From Microtetraspora malaysiensis (GTDB taxonomy: Bacteria > Actinomycetota > Actinomycetes > Streptosporangiales > Streptosporangiaceae): a stretch of DNA of 64,000 bases. Shown here one piece after another: positions 15,847-23,817 of the stretch. The DNA is taken from assembly GCF_001528665.1 (NCBI RefSeq), contig NZ_BBYJ01000017.1, positions 224,828-288,827 on the forward strand. The letters are read 5' to 3'. Position 1 is the first letter of the stretch. Every line of letters begins with the position of its first letter. A model generated the notes under the pieces. The model had not been told where the DNA came from. It saw nothing but the letters and a program-made list of their open reading frames with translations, and made no database searches. The translations under genes and the position numbers were made by a program.

Positions 15847-17130
15847 TCACGCCGTCCGGGCCTCGGCGAAGATCTCCGTACGGGACTCGGTCCAGGCCAT
15901 GGCCAGCCATGCCGCGAGCGAGAGTCCGGCCGCGCCGGCGAGGGCGACCACCGGCTCCGGACCGAGTTCCTGGGCGACGGCGCCCCCGATCAGGATGCCG
16001 ATGCCCTGGGCCGCCAGCAGGCCCGACTGGACGATCCCGAACGCCTGGCCGCGCCGGTCGGCCGGGACGCACTGCACGAAGGCGGCGTTCGCCGCGAGCT
16101 GGTAGGCGCCGCCTATCCCTGACAGGACCCACAGCAGCAGCACGGCGACAAGCGGCGGCCGCATCGCGCACACGATGAGCGGCGCGCACGTCAGCATCGC
16201 CATCCACCCCATCGCCCGCAGCCGCGCCGACGGCGCGACGAACCGGCTGAACATGAACGCCCCGATCACGGTCCCGGTCGGCATCGCCGCCATGAGCAGC
16301 CCGGTCACGGCGGCCACCGGCAGCGTCCCGTCGTCGAGCTCCATGGCGTACGGCACGGCGATGCCCTCAGGCAGCACGTAGAACCCGCAGAGCCAGGCGA
16401 ACAACACCAGGGTGCGCAGCCGCCGGTCACCGAAGACGAGGCGGCCGCCGGCCCTGGTCGTGGTCCACATCGAGAGGCGGCCCCCAGAGCCGGCGGGGGC
16501 GTCGCGCCTGCCCACACCCGCCACGATGACCAGAGCCGACCCCAGGAAGGTGGCCGCGTCGAGCGCGAGGGCGCGGTACGGCCCGAGGGTCGCGATGACG
16601 GCGCCGCCGACCGCGAACCCCAGCATCTGAACCGCCTGGTTGGTGACGTTCTGCAGGGCGGAGCCGACGACGTACCGGTCGCCTTCGAGCACCTCGGGCA
16701 GCAGCGCCGCGCGGGCGGCGGAGAACGGCGCGCTGAGCAGGACCACGCCGAAGACGAGCGCGCAGAGCGCGGCGAACGGCATGCCGGGCACGGCGGTGAC
16801 GGCGATCAGCCCGGCCCGGAGGAGATCGCAGACGAGCATGATGCGGCGGCGCGGATAGCGGTCGGCGAGCCCCGCGAGCAGCGGCCCCCCGACGATCGGC
16901 GGCAGGTAGGTCAGCGCGTAGACGCCGGCGGTGGCGAGAGCGGACTGCGTCCGGTTGTAGACGAGGATCGCCAGGGCGACCTGGGCGAGCTGGTCGCCGA
17001 GCAGGGACATGCCCTGGCCGAGCCACAGGGCGCGGAACTCGCCGATGGCGATGACCTCGCCGTAGGTCGCCTGCCCTTCGACGGGACGACGATGCCGTCC
17101 GGGGGACCGACCGACCCTGGTCGCCGCCAT
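15847..17130 (-). CDS. MFS transporter, EntS/DHA3-like
   Basis: This 427-residue transporter has about 12 hydrophobic segments and features of the MFS_3/EntS branch: an opening FRALWLGQGMSLLGDQLAQV, the loop 2-3 motif LADRYPRRRIMLVCDLLRAG, and VPADRRGQAFGIVQSGLLAA in the second half. Members export siderophores, macrolides or other lipophilic compounds. The first 25 residues are basic and could shorten if a later start is used. It is transcribed alone, divergent from nothing obvious and convergent with the PspC gene. The substrate is unknown. Confidence 0.85.
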   Translation of the reverse strand: MAATRVGRSPGRHRRPVEGQATYGEVIAIGEFRALWLGQGMSLLGDQLAQVALAILVYNRTQSALATAGVYALTYLPPIVGGPLLAGLADRYPRRRIMLVCDLLRAGLIAVTAVPGMPFAALCALVFGVVLLSAPFSAARAALLPEVLEGDRYVVGSALQNVTNQAVQMLGFAVGGAVIATLGPYRALALDAATFLGSALVIVAGVGRRDAPAGSGGRLSMWTTTRAGGRLVFGDRRLRTLVLFAWLCGFYVLPEGIAVPYAMELDDGTLPVAAVTGLLMAAMPTGTVIGAFMFSRFVAPSARLRAMGWMAMLTCAPLIVCAMRPPLVAVLLLWVLSGIGGAYQLAANAAFVQCVPADRRGQAFGIVQSGLLAAQGIGILIGGAVAQELGPEPVVALAGAAGLSLAAWLAMAWTESRTEIFAEARTA

Positions 17131-17217
17131 ATCACCCCGCTGAGATCACCCACACGAACCGTGTTCAGTATGTCACCAACAGTTCCCATGGTCTCGGGGT
17201 TTCGCAACTCGTACCGA

Positions 17218-17559
17218 TCACCAGCCGAGCTCGTGCAGCCGCTCGTCGTCGATCCCGAAATGGTGGGCGATCTCGTGGACGACGGTGATGCGGACCTCCT
17301 CGACGACCTCCTCGGGCGTCTCGCAGATCTCCAGGGTGGGGTTGCGGTAGATCTCGATCCGGTCCGGGAGGACTCCGGAGTACCAGTCGCCGCGCTCGGT
17401 CAGCGGGATGCCGGTGTAGAGCCCGAGGAGGCCCGGCTCCGGCGGATCGTCGACGACGACCACCACCACGTTGTCCATGACCTTGGCCAGCCCGGGCGGG
17501 ATCGTGTCCAGCGCCTCGGAAACGAGCTCTTCGAACCTGTCCAGGGGGACGTCGATCAT
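17218..17559 (-). CDS. Zincin-like metallopeptidase family protein
   Basis: The 113-residue product belongs to the short zincin-like family (metallopeptidase family, formerly DUF1025). It has a clear HEIAHHFGIDDERLHELGW near the C-terminus, where HExxH plus the downstream acidic residues bind zinc. The YTGIPLTERGDWYSGVLPD segment is also characteristic. Proteolytic activity has not been shown for most members. The ATG at 17559 follows a short spacer with a weak ribosome site. It stands alone between the MFS and metallophosphoesterase genes, facing away from the latter. Confidence 0.88.
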   Translation of the reverse strand: MIDVPLDRFEELVSEALDTIPPGLAKVMDNVVVVVVDDPPEPGLLGLYTGIPLTERGDWYSGVLPDRIEIYRNPTLEICETPEEVVEEVRITVVHEIAHHFGIDDERLHELGW

Positions 17560-17777
17560 GTCTCCATCGTGTCACCGGGGAACGCGGGTGTCGCCGTGCG
17601 GTGACACCGTACGGCCCGGCGGCTCCGCGAAGGGGCGCTGCGGCCGGTCACCGGCCCTTCGCCACGCCTCCGGAGCCTGCGCGATGCGCTCGATCGGGGC
17701 GGTGGCCGCCCGTTCGCCGTCGATCCCGACGGGTATCCGGTCGCGATCGACTCAGGATTGGGGTAAGCAGGAAAGGC

Positions 17778-19409
17778 ATGGAGACATCGGCGTGGAAGGG
17801 CAGCCCCCGGCGGCTGATCAGGGGTCGCGTGGCACGCGTGCTCGCGATCACCGCCGTCGCGGTGGCCGGGGCGTGGCTCGGGCTCGTGCTCGGTGCGTCC
17901 GTCCAGACCCCCATGGGGCCGGCGGACGTCCAGATGTCCTTCCAGCCGACCTGGCGCGGCGAGTCGGTCATCGACGTCCGCCCGCTGGGAACGCTCCGGT
18001 TCGCCTCTCATCGAGGTCCGCTACGGCTCACGCTCGGCATCGAGGCGGTCCACCCGGACGTGGCGCAGGAGATCCTGAACAACCCCGAGTGGGCCGACCG
18101 GCTGCCGGAGACCATCGAGAGAGACCTGATCGATGGGCTGCGCCAGTTGGCGATCCGTGCGGTGCTGTTCGCCGTGGCGGGAGGCTTCCTGGCCGGGCTG
18201 ATCGTGTTCCGCCGCCTCTCGCGCGCCGCGTGGACGGGCGTCGGGGCGCTGGTCGTCGTGGCCGCGCTGGGCGGGGTGTCGGTGCTCACGTTCAACCCGC
18301 GTTCCGTCTCCGAACCCCGCTACACCGGGCTGCTCACCGGCGTTCCGTCGCTCATCGGCAGCGCGGAGTCGATCGTGACCCGGTTCGATGAGTACCGGGG
18401 TCAGCTCGCCAAGCTGGTGACCAACGTCTCCCAGCTCTACGAGGTGGGCTCCACGCTGCCGATCTACACCCCCGACCCGGGGACGATCAGGGTCCTGCAC
18501 GTCTCGGACCTGCACATCAACCCCGTCGGCTGGAACGTCATCCGCTCGCTCAAGGAGCAGTTCAAGGTCGATCTGATCATCGACACGGGCGACATCAGCG
18601 ACCACGGGACCCGGGCGGAGAACCCGTACGTCGAGGAGATCGGCAAGCTCGGGGTCCCGTACGTGTACGTCCGAGGCAACCACGACTCGGCGATCACGCA
18701 GCGCGCGGTGGCCAAGCAGAAGAACGCGATCGTGCTGGACGGCACCGCCAAGACGGTGAAAGGGCTGCGCATCTACGGGATCGGCGACCCCCGGTTCACC
18801 CCGGACAAGTCGCTGGAGCCCGCCGCCGACGACGCCGACCTGGTCAACCTCGGCCGGACCCACGCGGTGCGGCTCGCGCCGCCCGAACGGCCCAGCCCCG
18901 TGGCCGATCCGTCGCCCGAGAAGATCCCGGTCGATCTCGTCGCCGTGCACGACCCGACCGTGGGCCGGGCGCTCTCCGGCGCCACGGCGCTGGTGCTGGC
19001 CGGGCACGTCCACAAGCGCTCGACCGAACTGCTGCCCACCCGTACGCGGCTGATGGTCCAGGGATCCACCGGAGGAGCCGGGCTGCGCGGCCTGGAGCAC
19101 GAGGAGCCGACCCCTCTTGAGGCGTCCGTCCTGTATTTCAGCAAGGACACTCACCGGCTCCAGGCCTGGGACGACATCACCGTGGGCGGTCTGGGAGAGC
19201 AGTGGATCCAATGCCAGCGGCATATCGAGCCCGAGCCGGGCCGTACAATTCTTCCGGAGCCGAAGAACGCCCCGTCGCCAACGGGAACGATCAGCGGCAC
19301 ACCGTCGCCGGTCGCTTTGGCATCAGGGGCAAACGTCCCCTATGCTTCAGAGGTCTCCGACGGAAGACGGAACGGAACGGGGCGAAAGCTCCGAGCCCCC
19401 ATCGTCTAG
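17778..19409 (+). CDS. Membrane-anchored metallophosphoesterase, overlapping tRNA-Glu
   Basis: This 543-residue protein has three membrane segments (about residues 18-42, 130-155 and 158-180), then a calcineurin-like phosphoesterase domain from about 240. The metal motifs are HVSDLHIN, DTGDISDHG, RGNHDSA and LAGHVHK. The ATG at 17778 has GGAAAGG directly upstream. The substrate, possibly a phosphodiester in the envelope, is unknown. The reading frame runs 15 nt into tRNA-Glu and its stop codon TAG (19407-19409) is part of the tRNA D-arm. This ties the C-terminus of the protein to a conserved RNA. Confidence 0.85.
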   Translation: METSAWKGSPRRLIRGRVARVLAITAVAVAGAWLGLVLGASVQTPMGPADVQMSFQPTWRGESVIDVRPLGTLRFASHRGPLRLTLGIEAVHPDVAQEILNNPEWADRLPETIERDLIDGLRQLAIRAVLFAVAGGFLAGLIVFRRLSRAAWTGVGALVVVAALGGVSVLTFNPRSVSEPRYTGLLTGVPSLIGSAESIVTRFDEYRGQLAKLVTNVSQLYEVGSTLPIYTPDPGTIRVLHVSDLHINPVGWNVIRSLKEQFKVDLIIDTGDISDHGTRAENPYVEEIGKLGVPYVYVRGNHDSAITQRAVAKQKNAIVLDGTAKTVKGLRIYGIGDPRFTPDKSLEPAADDADLVNLGRTHAVRLAPPERPSPVADPSPEKIPVDLVAVHDPTVGRALSGATALVLAGHVHKRSTELLPTRTRLMVQGSTGGAGLRGLEHEEPTPLEASVLYFSKDTHRLQAWDDITVGGLGEQWIQCQRHIEPEPGRTILPEPKNAPSPTGTISGTPSPVALASGANVPYASEVSDGRRNGTGRKLRAPIV

Positions 19410-19467
19410 CGGCCTAGGACACCGCCCTTTCAAGGCGGCGGCACGGGTTCGAATCCCGTTGGGGGCA
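19395..19467 (+). tRNA. tRNA-Glu(TTC)
   Basis: Acceptor GCCCCCA pairs with TGGGGGC, discriminator A is at 19467, the anticodon loop is CTTTCAA giving TTC, and the T-loop is TTCGAAT. No CCA is encoded. The first 15 nt are also the last codons and stop of the metallophosphoesterase gene. Confidence 0.95.
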
Positions 19468-19571
19468 CTGGCGAGCGAAAGCTCACCGGGGAAACGGAAG
19501 GTCGAAGACCTCCGAAGAACTGGTAAGCTAAGCAAGCCGAAAAAAACGGAAGCGAAAAGCTTCCTACACAA

Positions 19572-19646
19572 GGTCCTGTAGAGCAGTTTGGAGTGCTCGC
19601 CACCCTGTCAAGGTGGAGGTCGCGGGTTCAAGTCCCGTCAGGACCG
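19572..19646 (+). tRNA. tRNA-Asp(GTC)
   Basis: Acceptor GGTCCTG pairs with CAGGACC, discriminator G is at 19646, the anticodon stem-loop CACCCTGTCAAGGTG gives GTC, and the T-loop is TTCAAGT. No CCA is encoded. A GGAAGC-GAAAA-GCTTCC hairpin lies just upstream (19548-19564). Confidence 0.95.
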
Positions 19647-19665
19647 CTCACGGCGAAAGCCGTAG

Positions 19666-19739
19666 GGTCAGGTAGCTCAGTTGGTACGAGCGTCCGCCTG
19701 AAAAGCGGAAGGTCGGCAGTTCGACCCTGCCCCTGACCA
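19666..19739 (+). tRNA. tRNA-Phe(GAA)
   Basis: Acceptor GGTCAGG pairs with CCTGACC, discriminator A is at 19739, the anticodon stem-loop CCGCCTGAAAAGCGG gives GAA, and the T-arm is GGCAG-TTCGACC-CTGCC. A CGGC-GAAA-GCCG hairpin lies just upstream (19650-19663). Confidence 0.95.
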
Positions 19740-19760
19740 CATCATCTGAACAGCAAGAAC

Positions 19761-19793
19761 GCCCCGAGCCGATCACGGCCGGGGCGTTTTTTC
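19761..19793 (+). terminator. Rho-independent terminator of tRNA cluster
   Basis: GCCCCG-ag-CCG and CGG-cc-GGGGC form a stem over a short loop (19761-19785), followed by TTTTTT at 19787-19792. It lies 22 bp after tRNA-Phe and should end the tRNA-Glu/Asp/Phe transcript. Confidence 0.92.
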
Positions 19794-19914
19794 GCGTTCT
19801 CTGACGGCAACGGCAGCGGACGCTCAGCTTCTCCCGATCATCTCCTCATAGAGGAGCCTCGGCCGGCGTTCGCACACGGCTTTCGGTGGGTCCGCGACGG
19901 ATGGTTTCCAGCGG

Positions 19915-20132
19915 CTAGTGCCGTGACCGGCAAGGTTTGCCCGGACGGAGCGGTGATCCAGGGTGGTGCATCGCAAGGCGGAGGAGGAGGCCGTAGCGGA
20001 GCCTACGGCCGACAATCCCGGGCCCCGCGGAAAGTCCGAGCCTGCGAGGACTTTTCGTGGGTGGGGCGTCAACGCAGCGAGGTGCCGCCCTGGGCGACGC
20101 GACGGGGCAAAAATTGGCGGGAGGGGCACTAG
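19915..20132 (+). mobile_element. 218-bp non-autonomous element, copy 1
   Basis: The element begins CTAGTGCCGTGACCGG and ends GGGAGGGGCACTAG, so the ends are short inverted repeats (CTAGTGCC/GGCACTAG). An apparently identical copy in inverted orientation lies at 50679-50896. Inside are two stable hairpins: GGCCGTAG/CTACGGCC and AAAGTCC/GGACTTT. There is no transposase gene. CTAG at both borders could be a target duplication, as in some IS5-family (IS427 group) insertions, or TA alone as in IS630/Tc1. It ends 9 bp before the start codon of a histidine kinase gene. Confidence 0.85.
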
Positions 20133-20141
20133 CTTCTAACG

Positions 20142-21311
20142 GTGCGTACCCGGACCGCTCTGCAGGCCCTCACCCGGCATCCGCTGTCCTTCCTGCGATC
20201 CCGGTGGCCGTGGCGATCACTGGCGTACCTGTTGTCGAGTGCCGTGCTCGGCGTCACCGTCGTCATCGTCGTGGTGTCGATCTCCCTCCTGGGATTCGTC
20301 CCGCTCATGGTCACCGCCGGGTTGGCCGCCGCCGGTCTGCTTGTTCTGCCGGTGACGGGGTTCGAGCGGTGGCGGCTGCGGCTGGTCGACCTCGCCCCGC
20401 CCGCCCGCGCGTCTGACGAGCTGTGGCGCAAGGTCGGCCTGACGCTGGTCTCGCTCCTCGCGCTCTGGTGGATCGACCTGGTGGTGGTCTGTTTCACCAT
20501 CGGGGGTCCCGTCGTGCTGATCCTGTCGCCCGTCCTCCAGCCGGTGGAGGAGACGTGGGCGCTCGCCGCCGCGCTGACGGCCTCGGCCGCTGGACTTCTT
20601 CTGTTTCCGGTGGCCGCCTACGCCTTCACCGCCTGGGCGGGGGCGCGCGGAGCGATGACCAGGGCGCTGCTCGCTCCACGCGAGACCGAGTTGGCCGAGG
20701 TGGTGCGCTCACGCGCCCGGCTGGTGGACGCGTTCGAGATGGAACGCCGCCGGATCGAGCGCGATCTGCATGATGGTGCCCAGCAGCGGCTTGTCGCGCT
20801 GAGTATGAAGCTGGGTTTGGCCCGGCTCGACCTGCCTCCGGACTCGCCGGTCGCCGAGCCGGTCGCGCAGGCCCACGAGGAGGCCAGGCGGGCCCTGGCC
20901 GAACTGCGAGAGCTGATCCGCGGCGTGCATCCGCAGGTGCTCACCGACCGCGGCCTGGCCGCCGCCGCCCGTGACGTGGCCGGGCGCTCTCCGGTGCCGG
21001 TGGATGTGAACGTCTCTCTGCCGCGGCGGCTGCCCGAGGCGGTGGAGGTGACCGCCTACTACGTCGTCTCCGAGGCTCTGGCGAACATCGCCAAGCACAG
21101 CCGGGCAGCCAGGGCCCAGGTGATCGGCCTGCTGGTCGACGATACGCTGATCATGGAGGTCCGCGACGATGGGGTCGGCGGTGCCGATCCGGCCGGCGGC
21201 ACCGGTCTGGTCGGGCTGGCCGACAGGGTGGCCGTGGTCGACGGCACGTTGTCCCTGTCCAGTCCGGCAGGCGGGCCGACCACGATGCGAGTGGAGATTC
21301 CGTGCGGGTAG
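20142..21311 (+). CDS. Sensor histidine kinase, NarL-pair type
   Basis: This 389-residue kinase has four or so membrane segments in the first 175 residues, a HisKA_3 dimerisation box near residue 210 (MERRRIERDLHDGAQQRLVA, with the phosphorylated His) and an HATPase_c domain (EALANIAKHSRAARAQV, then RDDGVGGADPAGGTGLVGL). It should sense an unknown signal and phosphorylate the response regulator whose GTG overlaps its end by 10 nt. The start is GTG at 20142. The only purine-rich sequence upstream, GGGAGGGG, lies in the end of the 218-bp element, so that insertion may have replaced its native 5' region. Confidence 0.9.
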   Translation: MRTRTALQALTRHPLSFLRSRWPWRSLAYLLSSAVLGVTVVIVVVSISLLGFVPLMVTAGLAAAGLLVLPVTGFERWRLRLVDLAPPARASDELWRKVGLTLVSLLALWWIDLVVVCFTIGGPVVLILSPVLQPVEETWALAAALTASAAGLLLFPVAAYAFTAWAGARGAMTRALLAPRETELAEVVRSRARLVDAFEMERRRIERDLHDGAQQRLVALSMKLGLARLDLPPDSPVAEPVAQAHEEARRALAELRELIRGVHPQVLTDRGLAAAARDVAGRSPVPVDVNVSLPRRLPEAVEVTAYYVVSEALANIAKHSRAARAQVIGLLVDDTLIMEVRDDGVGGADPAGGTGLVGLADRVAVVDGTLSLSSPAGGPTTMRVEIPCG

Positions 21312-21952
21312 TGATCGCCGAGGACGCCGTTCTTCTCCGTGAGGGCCTGGTCGGCCTGCTGGAGCGCTTCGGGCACACGGTCGCCGCCTCTGTTGGCGAC
21401 GCCGTCTCCCTCGTCGCAGCGGTGGAGGAGCACCGGCCGGACATCGTGGTGGTCGATGTGCGGATGCCGCCCGGCTTCACTGACGAAGGGCTGCGTGCCG
21501 CGCTCGTACTGCGCACGGCGCACCCGGAACTGGCCGTGCTGGTGCTCAGCCAGTACGTCGAGCAGACCTACGCCGCCGAGTTGCTCGGCTCCGGTCGTGG
21601 CACGGGCGTCGGCTACCTGCTCAAGGAGCGGATCGGGGATGTCGGCGAGTTCGTCGACGCGCTCGTCCGGGTCGCGGAGGGCGGCACGGTCATCGACCCC
21701 GAGGTGGTGCGGCAGTTGCTCAGCGGGCGGCGCGACCCGCTGCGGCGCCTTACTCCACGGGAGCTGGAAGTGCTCGCCCTGATCGCCGAGGGACGGGCCA
21801 ACGCCTCGATAGCCCGGGCTCTCTTCGTCACCGACGCGGCGGTCGCCAAGCACATCGCGAGCATCTTCGCCAAGCTCGACCTCCCGCCCGCCGCCGACGG
21901 CCACCGCCGCGTCCTGGCCGTCCTGGCCTACTTGCAGGCCGAGCCGAGGTAG
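21302..21952 (+). CDS. NarL/LuxR-family response regulator
   Basis: The 216-residue product has a receiver domain with phosphoacceptor Asp52 (VVVDVRMP), acidic residues near position 8 and a Lys in GYLLKERIG, then a LuxR-type HTH (LTPRELEVLALIAEGRANAS followed by AVAKHIASIFAKLDL). It should bind DNA when phosphorylated by the overlapping kinase. The gene overlaps both neighbours tightly and probably controls the membrane-protein gene downstream or its own operon. Confidence 0.92.
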   Translation: MRVVIAEDAVLLREGLVGLLERFGHTVAASVGDAVSLVAAVEEHRPDIVVVDVRMPPGFTDEGLRAALVLRTAHPELAVLVLSQYVEQTYAAELLGSGRGTGVGYLLKERIGDVGEFVDALVRVAEGGTVIDPEVVRQLLSGRRDPLRRLTPRELEVLALIAEGRANASIARALFVTDAAVAKHIASIFAKLDLPPAADGHRRVLAVLAYLQAEPR

Positions 21953-22023
21953 TGCCAGGTCTACCCCGGGGCCTGGTCCCCGCGCCAATGTGCGGCGGGC
22001 GCCGCACAAGTTGGATCGACGGC

Positions 22024-22725
22024 ATGGCAACGACCTCTTTTGAATTCCCTGGCCGCTGGGTTGAGGGTGCCGGACTTGTCCTCGGTCCGGTTCTGATGCT
22101 CGCCGGAGTGCTGCTCCGCGCCGATTTCGATGACTTTTTCCCCGGGCAACTCGCGGCGTTCGCCGCAGACCCCGGCAGGATGACCGCCTCCTACAGCGCC
22201 TTCGCCGCGGGGAACGTCCTGCTGTGGCCTGCCGTCATCGCGCTGGTCCGGCGCGCGTGGGCGACCCAGCCGCGGTGGGCGCTGTGGGGTGGTGCGATGG
22301 TCATGCTCGGGCTGTTCGCCCGCGCCTTTCACACCGGGATCAATCACCTGATCTTCCAGATTGCCGACGCCCAGGGGGTGGAGGCGGGGCGGAAGGCGGT
22401 CGACGGCTACTACGGTGCGTTCCACGTGCTTCAACCGTTGTCGATCGCGATCTTCTTCGGCTGGGTCGTGCTGGCCGTCGGCGTATGGCGGGCAGGCGTG
22501 CTGGGGATCGTCAGATCCGTCGCCCTGGCATCGATGAGCGCGCTGCCGATCGGCGTACTCAAGGGGACGGGTCCGATGTCGATCGTCGCCACTCTCGGCT
22601 TGTGCGTCGCGCTGGTGCCGCTGGGGACTCGCATCCTGAAGGACGGGCCCGCGCCCAGGTGGTGGGCCTATCCGCTCGCGCTGGGCGTGGGCACCGCAGC
22701 CGTGCTCCTCGGCATGGCCGGGTGA
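22024..22725 (+). CDS. Multi-pass membrane protein
   Basis: This 233-residue protein has about seven hydrophobic segments, starting GAGLVLGPVLMLAGVLL and ending ALGVGTAAVLLGMAG. No domain family is recognised with confidence. The ATG at 22024 is preferred to a GTG at 21952 that overlaps the regulator stop, because the added 24 residues are not membrane-like. It follows the kinase and regulator pair on the same strand and ends before a good terminator. It may be the target of that two-component system. Confidence 0.75.
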   Translation: MATTSFEFPGRWVEGAGLVLGPVLMLAGVLLRADFDDFFPGQLAAFAADPGRMTASYSAFAAGNVLLWPAVIALVRRAWATQPRWALWGGAMVMLGLFARAFHTGINHLIFQIADAQGVEAGRKAVDGYYGAFHVLQPLSIAIFFGWVVLAVGVWRAGVLGIVRSVALASMSALPIGVLKGTGPMSIVATLGLCVALVPLGTRILKDGPAPRWWAYPLALGVGTAAVLLGMAG

Positions 22726-22815
22726 CGGCCGAGATCGACGGCGACCACTTCTTCGAGGGCGCCCGGGGCACGGCCACGCTTCGCTCGCTGACCACTATCT
22801 TCGAACAGCCGAGAC

Positions 22816-22848
22816 GCCCCGAAGTGATCATCGCTTCGGGGCGCTTTT
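22816..22848 (+). terminator. Rho-independent terminator
   Basis: GCCCCGAAG (22816-22824) pairs with CTTCGGGGC (22834-22842) around a 9-nt loop and is followed by GCTTTTGG. It closes the two-component/membrane-protein operon. Confidence 0.88.
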
Positions 22849-22995
22849 GGGTCCGCTGACGGCAACGTCCGCTTACGTCCCTACGTTCCAGCGGTGGTGA
22901 GGCGAATGCCGCGCCCTCCCATGACCATGATGGTCCTCCACTGCGGCAACGCACTCAGATCGGCTACCGGATGTGGAGTGGCCTAGTCTCTCGGG

Positions 22996-23538
22996 ATGAC
23001 GGAGACAACTGAACATCTGGCCCTGCCCGTCGCCCTGGCCGAGGTGGCCGAGGTTGGCTTTGAGTGGGAGTGGGACGAAGAAACCGACGAGGCCCACGGT
23101 TGTGATTTCGAGCTGTACGAGCGATTCGAGGCGCCGGAGAAGACCGCGTGGTGGTTCCGCCTGTGGACCGGTAACAAAGAGGTCGATGGCAGCGAATTTC
23201 GCTTTTTCGGCGCTACCGGGGCGGGCGACTATGTCGGTTTCTGGCTGGTTCGGCCTGGTGTGTCAATCATCGAGCAGCCCGTCGTCTACCTCGGTTCCGA
23301 GGGTGAATGCGGCGTGGTAGCTCGCGATCTCGGTGATCTGCTCTGGTTGTTCGCGGAGGGTTTGGGCCCGGCAGAGGCATTCGCCGACCCAGGTCGTGAG
23401 ACGCAGCCGAACGAGGCGTTCCAGGCGATCGCGGAGCGGTACGCGCCGGGGAGGCGCCGTTCCGCGGCGGAGATCGTGGCGCGGGCGCGAGAGGAGTTCC
23501 CGGGCTTCTCGGAGTTCATCGACGCGATGTGCCGGTGA
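22996..23538 (+). CDS. Hypothetical protein, SUKH/SMI1-like pattern
   Basis: This acidic 180-residue protein has the order WWFRLWTGN, GDYVGFWLVRPG, PVVYLGSEGECGVVARDLGD and LLWLFAEGLGP. That resembles SUKH/SMI1-KNR4 proteins, which often act as immunity proteins, but the match is partial. The C-terminal 50 residues are helical. The ATG at 22996 follows a short leader with weak ribosome site. It stands alone between a terminator and a convergent gene. A general hypothetical label is safer than an immunity assignment. Confidence 0.6.
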   Translation: MTETTEHLALPVALAEVAEVGFEWEWDEETDEAHGCDFELYERFEAPEKTAWWFRLWTGNKEVDGSEFRFFGATGAGDYVGFWLVRPGVSIIEQPVVYLGSEGECGVVARDLGDLLWLFAEGLGPAEAFADPGRETQPNEAFQAIAERYAPGRRRSAAEIVARAREEFPGFSEFIDAMCR

Positions 23539-23817
23539 GCGAAGTCCGCGCGGCGGGCGCACGCGGATGCCGTGCATGCCAAGCCAGGCGATCCACGGCC
23601 GGCCGCGGCCCTGCCGAAGGATGCCTCACGGCCAGGCCCGACAGCCCTCGTGCTGTCCAGCAGGGAAGTACAGCAACGCATCCACACACCGGCACACACT
23701 CACAGCCGCCAGCACACGCCTGAACGAGATGAACACAGCAAAGGCCGAGGAGCTGCGCGTAGTTCGCATCGAAGTGGTCAACGCCGTGACGATCGCTCAC
23801 GGCGTGAGCCACAGGTC

